Below are positions 42,899 to 50,250 of a stretch of 64,000 bases of DNA, one piece after another (position 1 is the stretch's first letter; each line of letters opens with the position of its first letter). Made by a program: the position numbers and the translations under genes. The DNA is from Cyanobium sp. CZS25K (GTDB taxonomy: Bacteria > Cyanobacteriota > Cyanobacteriia > PCC-6307 > Cyanobiaceae): NCBI GenBank assembly GCA_030373325.1, contig JAUCZB010000009.1, positions 60,304 through 124,303 on the forward strand, written 5' to 3'. The notes beneath the pieces were generated by a model. The model was given only the letters and a program-made list of their open reading frames with translations, did not search any database and was not told the origin of the DNA.

Positions 42899-44626
42899 AT
42901 GGAATGCCACTTGCCTTCGGCCACCGAGCCAGCCCGCGCCAACCCTCTGGTCCCCCCGGCCCGCGTCACCAACCCCGCGCTGCAGGAAGAACCACTGGAG
43001 ATCGCCCCCGGCGTGTGGTGGGTGGGGGTGCGGCTGGCCCAGGACAATTTCCAGTGCCACGCCTACTTCATCGCCAACGGATCCGAGGGGGTGCTGATCG
43101 ATCCGGGTTCACCACTCACCATCGAAGGCACCCTGGCCAAGCTGCGGCGCATCACCGATCTCGACGCCATCCGCTGGATCGTCTGCCACCACTGCGACCC
43201 CGACATCTGCGCCTGCCTGCCCAGGCTTTCGGAGGTCCTGCAACGCCCCGACGTGCAGGTCGTGACGGAGTGGCGCGCCAACGCCCTGATCCGCCATTAC
43301 GGCCATCGTTTCTCCTCCTACCTGGTGGAGGAGCACGGCTGGTGCCTGCCGCTGGCGGGGGATCGGCGGCTGGAGTTCCAGCTGACCCCTTACCTCCATT
43401 TCCCGGGGGCGATGGTTTCCTATGACACCTTCAGCCACACCCTGTTCTCCTCCGATCTCTTCGGCGGCTTCGTGCCCGACAACGACGTTCTGGAATCGGA
43501 GGATGCGGCCTACATCCTCGAGAATGCCCGGCCCTTCCACCAGCACTACATGCCCAGCCGGGAGCTGCTGAGCGCCGGCCTGGCCCGGGTCCAGTCCCGC
43601 TGGCCCGAGATCGAGCGGATCGCCCCCCAGCACGGCCACATCGTGGCGCCCGCGATCGTCGACGAGGTGTTCCGGGGGCTGGGCAACATGGATTGCGGCG
43701 TGTTCTGCCTCGCCGATGCCGACGTCGACCTGAAGCGCCTGCTGCTGATCGCCGAAGCCCGCCAGCGGCTGACCGAGGCCTTGATGCGCCAGAGCAACCC
43801 CCGGGCCATGTTGCGTGCCATGGCAACGATCCTCGAATCCACCGGCCAGGCCAGCGACTGCGAGCTGGCGGTGGATCTGCCGGAGGACGGCTGGACCACC
43901 TGGACCACCATTGACAGCCATCCGTTGCGGCGGTTGCCGAATCAGGACTGGTACCACATCTGCCTGCTCGGCGTTCCCGCCATGGTGCTGGCCCTGCAGG
44001 GCGTTGGTTCGACCGATCCGTTCGATCCCGACATGGAGCGGATGCTGCGGGAGTTCGCCGAATCCATGCGCCCCTGGGTGGACCACCTGCTGGAGGAACA
44101 GCGCAAAGCCAAGCAGTTGGCCGTCCTCAACACGGCGGCCTTCTGTGATCCGCTCACCGGACTGGCCAACCGGCGGGCTCTGCAGGAGCTCCCCCTGCCG
44201 CTCGGCTACTCCCTGATCGAGCTGGATCTCGACCATTTCAAGAGCATCAACGACACCTGCGGCCACGACGCCGGCGACCGGGTGCTCAAGCAGATCGCCC
44301 AGGTGCTGAACGCGTCCGTGCGGGAGCAGGACCACACCTACCGCCTTGGTGGTGAGGAGTTCCTGGTGCTGTTGCCGGAGGCCGACCGGGACACGGCCCT
44401 GCTGGTGGCCGAACGGATCCGCCTCTCGGTGCGGCAGCTCAACCTGGAGGGGGATGCCCCCGGGGGGCGCATCACGGTCAGCCTGGGGGTGATCACCAAG
44501 AAGGCCACGCAACCGTGCGACTTCTCCCAGCTGATGGAGCAGGTCGATCGGGCCCTCTATGCGGCCAAAGACTCCGGCCGTGATCGGGTCTGCATCGCCG
44601 ATGACGTCAGCCTGAGCTGCGGCTAG
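42899..44626 (+). CDS. Di-iron-type metallo-beta-lactamase fused to diguanylate cyclase (MBL-GGDEF)
   Basis: Protein of 575 residues. Residues about 35-260 form an MBL domain of the flavodiiron / ODP oxygen-sensor type: [12 protein letters not shown] holds H-x-D-x-D but has Ile where the usual last His would be, [14 protein letters not shown] supplies the next His, LFSSDLFGG the bridging Asp and PQHGHIV the last His. A helical linker follows, then a GGDEF domain (from about residue 400) with [12 protein letters not shown], the catalytic [17 protein letters not shown] and an RxxD inhibitory site (REQD) at the correct spacing. It would make cyclic di-GMP in response to oxygen or another small ligand. 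It sits between chlN/chlB and csoS1D. Confidence 0.92.
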   Translation: MECHLPSATEPARANPLVPPARVTNPALQEEPLEIAPGVWWVGVRLAQDNFQCHAYFIANGSEGVLIDPGSPLTIEGTLAKLRRITDLDAIRWIVCHHCDPDICACLPRLSEVLQRPDVQVVTEWRANALIRHYGHRFSSYLVEEHGWCLPLAGDRRLEFQLTPYLHFPGAMVSYDTFSHTLFSSDLFGGFVPDNDVLESEDAAYILENARPFHQHYMPSRELLSAGLARVQSRWPEIERIAPQHGHIVAPAIVDEVFRGLGNMDCGVFCLADADVDLKRLLLIAEARQRLTEALMRQSNPRAMLRAMATILESTGQASDCELAVDLPEDGWTTWTTIDSHPLRRLPNQDWYHICLLGVPAMVLALQGVGSTDPFDPDMERMLREFAESMRPWVDHLLEEQRKAKQLAVLNTAAFCDPLTGLANRRALQELPLPLGYSLIELDLDHFKSINDTCGHDAGDRVLKQIAQVLNASVREQDHTYRLGGEEFLVLLPEADRDTALLVAERIRLSVRQLNLEGDAPGGRITVSLGVITKKATQPCDFSQLMEQVDRALYAAKDSGRDRVCIADDVSLSCG

Positions 44627-44771
44627 GCCAGGCCAACCCCGGCGGCGGCGCCCCACCCGGGAGTACCCTCCAGTTCCGGTCTGCCTCAGACGGCAGCCAG
44701 GGATCCCGGCGATCCAACGACCCGGTGATCGCAACGACCGTCCGTTCCGGGAGTTGGCGCATGGCGCCGTG

Positions 44772-45572
44772 ATGGATCCGCAGCCCACCCGTTCCTTCCT
44801 TCGCGACGACCGGTCGGATGCCCGCCGGCGGGCGGCGAACCTGCGCATCACCGGCACCGACGTGAGTGGCGAGGCCTCCGGGGCCAGCTGTGTGATCACC
44901 ACCGACAGCGAAGGCCGGCGGCTGGCGCGCCAGTCCAGCCACGTGCAGTCGATCGAACTGCGCACCTACGTCTTCCTCGATTCCCTCCAGCCCCAGCTGG
45001 CGTCGTACATGGGCACGGTGTCCCATGGCTTCCTGCCGATCCCCGGTGATGCCTGCCTCTGGCTGGAGGTGTCACCGGGGATGGCGGTGCACCGCGTCAC
45101 CGACATCGCCCTGAAGGCCAGCACGGTGCGGCTCGGCCAGATGGTGGTGGAGCGGGCCTTCGGCTCCCTGGCCCTCTACCACCGCGATCAGAGCAACGTG
45201 CTCCACTCCGGTGATGTGGTCCTGGAGGCCATCGGCAGCCAGGTGGAGCGGCGCAGCCGCTGCGAGGTCACCTGGACCGAGATCATCCGGGCGATCACGC
45301 CCGACCACGCCGTGCTGATCAACCGCCAGAACCGCCGCGGCTCGATGATCCAGGCCGGAATGAGCATGTTCATTCTCGAAACCGAGCCGGCGGGCTATGT
45401 GCTGATCGCCGCCAACGAAGCGGAAAAGGGTTCCAACATCACCGTGGTCGACGTCAAGGCCGTCGGCGCCTTCGGCCGCCTCACCCTGGCCGGCAAGGAG
45501 GGTGACGTGGAGGAGGCCGCTGCCGCCGCGATGCGCGCCGTGGCCCAGATCAACGCCGGCGCCGGCACCTGA
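44772..45572 (+). CDS. csoS1D: Carboxysome tandem-BMC shell protein CsoS1D
   Basis: Tandem bacterial-microcompartment-domain shell protein of 266 residues. The sequence closely follows CsoS1D as I remember it from Prochlorococcus: [60 protein letters not shown], then the second domain [20 protein letters not shown] and [20 protein letters not shown]. It forms pseudohexamer stacks with a large gated central pore. Its variable N terminus of about 60 residues follows ATG 44772. It lies on the same strand as the MBL-GGDEF gene, about 145 bases after it, and converges on rdgB. Confidence 0.95.
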   Translation: MDPQPTRSFLRDDRSDARRRAANLRITGTDVSGEASGASCVITTDSEGRRLARQSSHVQSIELRTYVFLDSLQPQLASYMGTVSHGFLPIPGDACLWLEVSPGMAVHRVTDIALKASTVRLGQMVVERAFGSLALYHRDQSNVLHSGDVVLEAIGSQVERRSRCEVTWTEIIRAITPDHAVLINRQNRRGSMIQAGMSMFILETEPAGYVLIAANEAEKGSNITVVDVKAVGAFGRLTLAGKEGDVEEAAAAAMRAVAQINAGAGT

Positions 45573-45576
45573 ACGC

Positions 45577-46266
45577 TCAGACCAGGCCCAGCAGGCGCTT
45601 GAGCCCCGGGGCCATCGCCCGGGCCGCCTTGCCGCGGCTGCCCAGCCGGCTCCGGAGGTGCTCGCCCATCTCCGCGTAGCTGCAGCCCGCTTCCCGCACA
45701 TGGAAGATCGGGTCGTAACCGCCGCCATGGCCCGAAGGCTCCCGCAGGATCAGGCCACGGCAGAGCCCCTCCGACTCCAGCACCACCTGGGCGGAGGGAT
45801 CGGCCAGGGCCATGGCGCTCACGAAAGTGCCGCCGCGGTAGAGGGAATCACCCAGCTCCTGCAGCAGGCGATGGATCCGCTCGTGGTCGGTGGGGGCATA
45901 GCGGGCCGAATGCAGGCCTGGGCGGCCATCGAGGGCATCCACCTCAAGGCCCGAGTCGTCGGCCAGCGACCAGCAGCCGGTGAGGGCAGCCACCGTGGAG
46001 GCCTTGAGGCGGGCATTCTCCGCATAGGTACGGCCCGTCTCCTCGATCTCCAGATCCCTGGGCTGCTGGCGCACCTCCAGCCCCACCTCCGGACCCACCC
46101 CCGCGAGCATGGCCGTGATCTCGGCCACCTTGTGGGGATTGCCGCTGGCGATCACCAGCACCGGGGGGGAGGGGGGAAGAGACAAACCGGGCCCATGGGG
46201 GGCCCCATTGTGGTGCAGGGAGGTGCGCAGGAAGGGGAAGGGGGTGGGGCAGGACGGGTTGAACAT
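45577..46266 (-). CDS. rdgB: XTP/dITP pyrophosphatase (RdgB/HAM1)
   Basis: Nucleotide-sanitising pyrophosphatase of 229 residues that removes XTP, dITP and similar from the pool. Motifs are LVIASGNPHKVAEI near residue 38, TYAENARLKASTVAA, SLADDSGLEVDALDGRPG and GHGGGYDPIFHV. ATG 46266 gives a 35-residue Pro/His-rich N-terminal extension. It is the only gene on the opposite strand within the carbon-concentrating island; rdgB near cso genes is something I recall from related genomes. Confidence 0.93.
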   Translation of the reverse strand: MFNPSCPTPFPFLRTSLHHNGAPHGPGLSLPPSPPVLVIASGNPHKVAEITAMLAGVGPEVGLEVRQQPRDLEIEETGRTYAENARLKASTVAALTGCWSLADDSGLEVDALDGRPGLHSARYAPTDHERIHRLLQELGDSLYRGGTFVSAMALADPSAQVVLESEGLCRGLILREPSGHGGGYDPIFHVREAGCSYAEMGEHLRSRLGSRGKAARAMAPGLKRLLGLV

Positions 46267-46343
46267 TCCACCCCCGGAAAACTCCAGGGTTCCTGCCCCG
46301 GCCGGACGATAGGGAATTCGCCACCGATCGGACGGAACGGGGG

Positions 46344-46353
46344 GCAACGTTGC
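46344..46353 (+). promoter_or_regulatory. 10-bp palindrome upstream of sbtA
   Basis: GCAACGTTGC is a perfect palindrome about 70 bases before the sbtA start, in the divergent rdgB-sbtA gap. It could be a regulator half-operator for inorganic-carbon-responsive control, but one palindrome is weak evidence. Confidence 0.3.
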
Positions 46354-46421
46354 GCGACCGGTGACGGACGGCAGCCGATTTCACCCCTAGGTTGCCACCA
46401 CCCTTTGGGCGCCGGAGGGCG

Positions 46422-47438
46422 ATGCAGTCGAGCCTGGTCCTACAGAACCTTCTCTCCGCGCCGGTTCTGTTCTTTTTTCTGGGCATCCTGGGCGTGCTCG
46501 TGGGCTCCGACCTGGAGATCCCCTCGCCGCTGCCGAAGCTGTTCTCCCTCTATCTGCTGCTGGCGATCGGCTTCAAGGGGGGCATGGAACTGGCCCACAG
46601 CGGCCTCGGTCCCCAGGTGCTGCTGACGATCGGGGCGGCGGTGGCGATGTCGCTGCTGGTGCCGCTGACCAGCTTCCTGTTCCTGCGTCTGCGCCTCGAC
46701 GGCTACAACGCCGCCGCCATCGCCGCCTCCTATGGCTCGATCAGCGCCGTCACCTTCATCACTGCCGAAAGCTTCCTCAACGTTCTGGCGGTGAACTTCG
46801 ACGGCTTCATGGTGGCGGCCCTGGCCCTGATGGAATCACCGGCGATCGTGGTCGGGGTGATCCTGGCCAAACTCTCAGCCCCTGCCGAGGATGCCGAGCC
46901 CCCCGGCGATCAGGAGAACGGTGGCGGCAGTCTGCGCTGGCGGGAGGTGCTCCAGGAGGCCTTTCTCAATGGCTCCGTCTACCTGCTGATCGGCAGCCTG
47001 GTGATCGGCTATGTGGTGGCCGCCTTCAGTCCGGCGGGCCTCGAGAAGATGGATCCTTTCACCGAGAAGCTCTTCTACGGAGCCCTGTGTTTCTTCCTCC
47101 TGGACATGGGCATCGTGGCCGCCCAGCGCCTGCGGGATCTCAGGCAGGCCGGGGCTTTCCTGATCGGTTTCTCCCTGCTGGCCCCACCGGTGCATGCCCT
47201 GCTGGGGCTGCTGGTGAGTGTCCTGCTGGGGCTGGGGCAGGGCAACACCCTGCTGTTCATGGTGCTCTGTGCCAGCGCCTCCTACATCGCCGTTCCCGCG
47301 GCCATGCGCATGACCGTTCCGCAGGCGAATCCCAGCCTTTACATCTCCACCGCCCTGGGTCTGACCTTCCCCTTCAATGTGGTGATCGGGATCCCGCTTT
47401 ACATGGCGCTGACCCGACAGTTCATCCCTGTCGGCTGA
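46422..47438 (+). CDS. sbtA: Sodium-dependent bicarbonate transporter SbtA
   Basis: High-affinity Na+/HCO3- symporter of 338 residues with about ten membrane segments. Family-typical parts are FFFLGILGVLVGSDLEIP, YGSISAVTFITAESFL and CASASYIAVPAAMRMTVPQA, and a cytoplasmic loop (APAEDAEPPGDQENGGGSLR) divides the two halves. It is preceded by GGAGGG 2-3 bases before ATG 46422. It brings bicarbonate into the cytoplasm for the carboxysome. SbtB follows 50 bases later. Confidence 0.94.
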   Translation: MQSSLVLQNLLSAPVLFFFLGILGVLVGSDLEIPSPLPKLFSLYLLLAIGFKGGMELAHSGLGPQVLLTIGAAVAMSLLVPLTSFLFLRLRLDGYNAAAIAASYGSISAVTFITAESFLNVLAVNFDGFMVAALALMESPAIVVGVILAKLSAPAEDAEPPGDQENGGGSLRWREVLQEAFLNGSVYLLIGSLVIGYVVAAFSPAGLEKMDPFTEKLFYGALCFFLLDMGIVAAQRLRDLRQAGAFLIGFSLLAPPVHALLGLLVSVLLGLGQGNTLLFMVLCASASYIAVPAAMRMTVPQANPSLYISTALGLTFPFNVVIGIPLYMALTRQFIPVG

Positions 47439-47487
47439 GCGCCGGCGCCCCATGGCGCCCCCGTCGCCGCACCCTCGCCACACCACC

Positions 47488-47769
47488 ATGAAGCGAATCG
47501 ATCTCTTCCTCAGCGAGCGGGAACTGAACCGTGTCTGCAAGGCCATCACCAAGGCAGGCGCCAAGGGCTACTCGGTGATGCGGCACGTGACGGGCATGAG
47601 CCCCTCGGGAGAGATCTCCGAAGCGATGGATTTCAGTGGTCTGGGGGCCAACGCCCACGTGGTCGTCTTCGTGGACGATGCCCTGCTGGCGGCCGTCGGC
47701 GCCGCCGTGCGGCCCCTGCTGAAGCGTTACGGCGGCGTGGGCTTCGTCTCCAGCGCCGAGCCGCTCTGA
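47488..47769 (+). CDS. sbtB: PII-like regulator of SbtA, short form
   Basis: SbtB of 93 residues, a trimeric PII-like protein that binds cAMP, AMP, ADP or ATP and controls SbtA. KRIDLFLSERELNRVCKAIT and GAKGYSVMRHVTGMSPSGEI, including the T-loop, match the fold, as does NAHVVVFVDDALL. It ends at FVSSAEPL, so the cysteine-containing C-terminal extension (R-loop, CGPxGC) of some SbtB proteins is missing. It is directly downstream of sbtA and upstream of the csoS operon. Confidence 0.9.
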   Translation: MKRIDLFLSERELNRVCKAITKAGAKGYSVMRHVTGMSPSGEISEAMDFSGLGANAHVVVFVDDALLAAVGAAVRPLLKRYGGVGFVSSAEPL

Positions 47770-47802
47770 GCCGCGGCGGCCGCCTGCGGGAGGGCAGCGA
47801 TC

Positions 47803-47820
47803 AAGCAAAGCTTGCTTTTT
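47803..47820 (+). terminator. Possible intrinsic terminator after sbtB
   Basis: AAGCAA-AGC-TTGCTT forms a 6-bp stem followed directly by TTT and then GTG. It lies 34 bases after the sbtB stop. A short A/T-rich stem makes it a weak but plausible terminator that separates sbtAB from the csoS operon. Confidence 0.45.
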
Positions 47821-47831
47821 GTGTTGCACTG

Positions 47832-47852
47832 ATCAGCCGCTCTTATCAGCCG
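47832..47852 (+). promoter_or_regulatory. Direct repeat upstream of csoS1A
   Basis: ATCAGCCG occurs at 47832-47839 and again at 47845-47852, a 13-base period. It lies about 110 bases before csoS1A, in the region where a CO2-responsive LysR-type regulator might act. Regulator unknown. Confidence 0.35.
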
Positions 47853-47889
47853 ATCCCGAAACCTTGATGGCCGCCGGGCTGCCAATCGC

Positions 47890-47911
47890 TTGACGGAGGG
47901 TTTGACGGAGG
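47890..47911 (+). promoter_or_regulatory. Tandem TTGACGGAGG repeat before csoS1A
   Basis: TTGACGGAGG occurs twice with a 12-base period (47890-47899 and 47902-47911). Either TTGACG could be a -35 element of the carboxysome operon promoter, although no clear -10 follows. It lies about 50 bases before the csoS1A ATG. Confidence 0.4.
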
Positions 47912-47959
47912 AGCAAGGTTGCACACGAACATTCCACCCCCCTCCTCCAGGAGCAGGTA

Positions 47960-48271
47960 ATGGCAAACGAAACCATGGGCATCGCCCTCGGCATGATCGA
48001 GACACGCGGTCTGGTGCCCGCCATCGAAGCGGCAGACGCCATGACCAAAGCCGCCGAGGTGCGCCTCATCGGTCGCGAATTCGTCGGAGGCGGCTACGTG
48101 ACCGTCCTGGTGCGGGGTGAAACCGGTGCCGTCAACGCCGCCGTCCGTGCCGGCGCCGATGCCTGCGAGCGGGTGGGTGACGGCCTGGTGGCCGCCCACA
48201 TCATCGCCCGTCCCCACCGCGAGGTGGAGCCGGCCCTGAACAGCAGCTTCGGCCTGGGCTCGAAGGACTGA
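47960..48271 (+). CDS. csoS1A: Carboxysome hexameric shell protein CsoS1A
   Basis: Single-BMC-domain shell protein of 103 residues that tiles the facets of the alpha-carboxysome as hexamers. GLVPAIEAADAMTKAAEV and EFVGGGYVTVLVRGETGAVN are the standard motifs. AGGAG six bases before ATG 47960 is a strong ribosome binding site. It is the first gene of the main carboxysome operon. Its core differs from that of CsoS1E, seven genes downstream, at only about six positions over 88 residues. Confidence 0.97.
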   Translation: MANETMGIALGMIETRGLVPAIEAADAMTKAAEVRLIGREFVGGGYVTVLVRGETGAVNAAVRAGADACERVGDGLVAAHIIARPHREVEPALNSSFGLGSKD

Positions 48272-48297
48272 GCGGTCGGCACGACCCTCTGATTTTC

Positions 48298-48316
48298 CAT
48301 CCGAACCCATCCGAAC
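48298..48316 (+). repeat. Tandem CATCCGAAC repeat before cbbL
   Basis: CATCCGAAC occurs at 48298-48306 and 48308-48316, one base apart, immediately before cbbL. No Shine-Dalgarno sequence is visible in this interval, so the unusual leader may affect cbbL translation. Confidence 0.5.
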
Positions 48317-48322
48317 AATCCC

Positions 48323-49735
48323 ATGAGCAAGAAGTACGACGCCGGGGTCAAGGAGTACCGCGACACTTACTGGACTCCCGATTACGTCCCCCTCGACACC
48401 GACCTGCTGGCCTGCTTCAAGTGCACCGGCCAGGAAGGTGTGCCCAAGGAAGAAGTGGCTGCCGCCGTGGCCGCCGAGTCCTCCACCGGCACCTGGTCCA
48501 CCGTGTGGTCCGAGCTCCTCACCGATCTCGACTTCTACAAGGGCCGCTGCTACCGCATCGAAGACGTCCCTGGTGACAAGGAGTCGTTCTATGCGTTCAT
48601 CGCCTATCCCCTCGACCTGTTCGAGGAAGGCTCCGTGACCAACGTGCTCACCTCCCTGGTGGGCAACGTGTTCGGCTTCAAAGCCCTGCGTCACCTGCGC
48701 CTGGAAGACATCCGCTTCCCGATGGCGTTCATCAAGACCTGCCCCGGCCCGCCGAACGGCATCCACGTCGAACGCGACCGGATGAACAAGTACGGCCGGC
48801 CCCTGCTGGGTTGCACCATCAAGCCGAAGCTCGGCCTCTCCGGCAAGAACTACGGCCGGGTGGTCTACGAATGTCTCCGCGGTGGTCTCGACTTCACCAA
48901 GGACGACGAGAACATCAACTCCCAGCCCTTCCAGCGCTGGCAGAACCGCTTCGAGTTCGTGGCCGAAGCCGTCCAGCTTGCCCAGGAGGAAACCGGCGAG
49001 AAGAAGGGGCACTACCTCAACTGCACCGCCGCCACCCCCGAGGACATGTATGAGCGGGCCGAGTTCGCCAAGGAACTCGGGCAGCCGATCATCATGCACG
49101 ACTACATCACCGGTGGCTTCACGGCCAACACCGGTCTGTCGAAGTGGTGTCGCAAGAACGGCATGCTGCTCCACATTCACCGCGCCATGCACGCGGTGAT
49201 CGACCGCCATCCCAAGCACGGCATCCACTTCCGCGTTCTGGCCAAGTGCCTGCGCCTCTCCGGCGGCGACCAGCTGCACACCGGCACCGTGGTCGGCAAG
49301 CTCGAGGGTGACCGCCAGACCACCCTGGGCTTCATCGACCAGCTGCGCGAATCCTTCATCCCCGAGGACCGCACCCGCGGCAACTTCTTCGATCAGGACT
49401 GGGGTTCGATGCCCGGCGTCTTCGCCGTGGCCTCCGGTGGCATCCACGTGTGGCACATGCCTGCCCTGGTCGCCATCTTCGGTGACGACTCCGTGCTCCA
49501 GTTCGGTGGTGGCACCCACGGTCACCCCTGGGGTTCGGCCGCCGGCGCCGCCGCCAACCGGGTGGCCCTCGAAGCCTGCGTCAAGGCCCGCAACGCCGGC
49601 CGCGAAATCGAGAAGGAAGGCCGCGACATCCTCACGGAAGCCGCCAAGCACAGTCCCGAGCTGGCCATCGCCCTCGAGACCTGGAAGGAAATCAAGTTCG
49701 AGTTCGACACCGTCGACAAGCTCGACGTCGGCTGA
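48323..49735 (+). CDS. cbbL: RuBisCO large subunit, form IA
   Basis: Large subunit of 470 residues. [17 protein letters not shown] is the form IA (proteobacterial-type) N terminus. The carbamylated Lys with its neighbours is in [34 protein letters not shown] carries the active-site Lys, and loop 6 is [13 protein letters not shown]. It fixes CO2 to RuBP inside the carboxysome. It follows csoS1A after 51 bases and is separated from cbbS by a long hairpin. Confidence 0.98.
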   Translation: MSKKYDAGVKEYRDTYWTPDYVPLDTDLLACFKCTGQEGVPKEEVAAAVAAESSTGTWSTVWSELLTDLDFYKGRCYRIEDVPGDKESFYAFIAYPLDLFEEGSVTNVLTSLVGNVFGFKALRHLRLEDIRFPMAFIKTCPGPPNGIHVERDRMNKYGRPLLGCTIKPKLGLSGKNYGRVVYECLRGGLDFTKDDENINSQPFQRWQNRFEFVAEAVQLAQEETGEKKGHYLNCTAATPEDMYERAEFAKELGQPIIMHDYITGGFTANTGLSKWCRKNGMLLHIHRAMHAVIDRHPKHGIHFRVLAKCLRLSGGDQLHTGTVVGKLEGDRQTTLGFIDQLRESFIPEDRTRGNFFDQDWGSMPGVFAVASGGIHVWHMPALVAIFGDDSVLQFGGGTHGHPWGSAAGAAANRVALEACVKARNAGREIEKEGRDILTEAAKHSPELAIALETWKEIKFEFDTVDKLDVG

Positions 49736-49763
49736 TCCGACAACACGGCCCCATGCCCTGCCA

Positions 49764-49799
49764 CCGCTGACCGAAGGAGCACCCTCCGGAGGTCAGCGG
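49764..49799 (+). promoter_or_regulatory. Intercistronic hairpin between cbbL and cbbS
   Basis: Perfect 9-bp outer stem CCGCTGACC (49764-49772) / GGTCAGCGG (49791-49799), with an inner stem GGAG-CACC-CTCC. It lies 28 bases after the cbbL stop and 37 before cbbS. There is no T tract, so it is more likely an RNA stability or processing element than a terminator. Confidence 0.7.
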
Positions 49800-49836
49800 A
49801 CCTGGGCTCCTTATCCCATTCCCCTCAAGGATCCCC

Positions 49837-50178
49837 ATGCCCTTCAAGAGCACCGTGGGTGACTACCAAACAGTCGCCACCCTGGAGACCTTCGGCTTCC
49901 TCCCGCCGATGACCCAGGACGAGATCTACGACCAGATCGCCTACATCATTGCCCAGGGTTGGAGTCCCCTGGTCGAGCACGTCCACCCCAGCCGTTCCAT
50001 GGCCACCTACTGGTCGTTCTGGAAGCTGCCCTTCTTCGGTGAGAAGGATCTCGGTGTGATCGTGAACGAGCTGGAGTCCTGCCACCGGGCCTATCCGGAC
50101 CATCACGTCCGCCTCGTCGGCTACGACGCTTACACCCAGAGTCAGGGTGCCTGCTTCGTCGTGTTCGAAGGTCGCTGA
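49837..50178 (+). CDS. cbbS: RuBisCO small subunit, form IA
   Basis: Small subunit of 113 residues. FGFLPPMTQDEIYDQIAYII, STMATYWSFWKLPFFG-like segment (here SRSMATYWSFWKLPFFG) and ESCHRAYPDHHVRLVGYD are all typical. It caps the L8S8 holoenzyme. Starts at ATG 49837 after AAGGA. An 11-bp perfect hairpin follows before csoS2. Confidence 0.98.
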   Translation: MPFKSTVGDYQTVATLETFGFLPPMTQDEIYDQIAYIIAQGWSPLVEHVHPSRSMATYWSFWKLPFFGEKDLGVIVNELESCHRAYPDHHVRLVGYDAYTQSQGACFVVFEGR

Positions 50179-50193
50179 TCCAGCGACCGCAAC

Positions 50194-50223
50194 GGATCCC
50201 GGCCGGCGGCCGGGATCCATCAC
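50194..50223 (+). promoter_or_regulatory. Strong hairpin between cbbS and csoS2
   Basis: Perfect 11-bp stem GGATCCCGGCC / GGCCGGGATCC (50194-50218) with a 3-base loop. ATCACTTTTG follows, so partial termination or mRNA 3'-end protection is plausible. It would let cbbLS be made in excess over csoS2 and the shell genes. Confidence 0.75.
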
Positions 50224-50250
50224 TTTTGATCATCCATTCACGGGGCGGAC

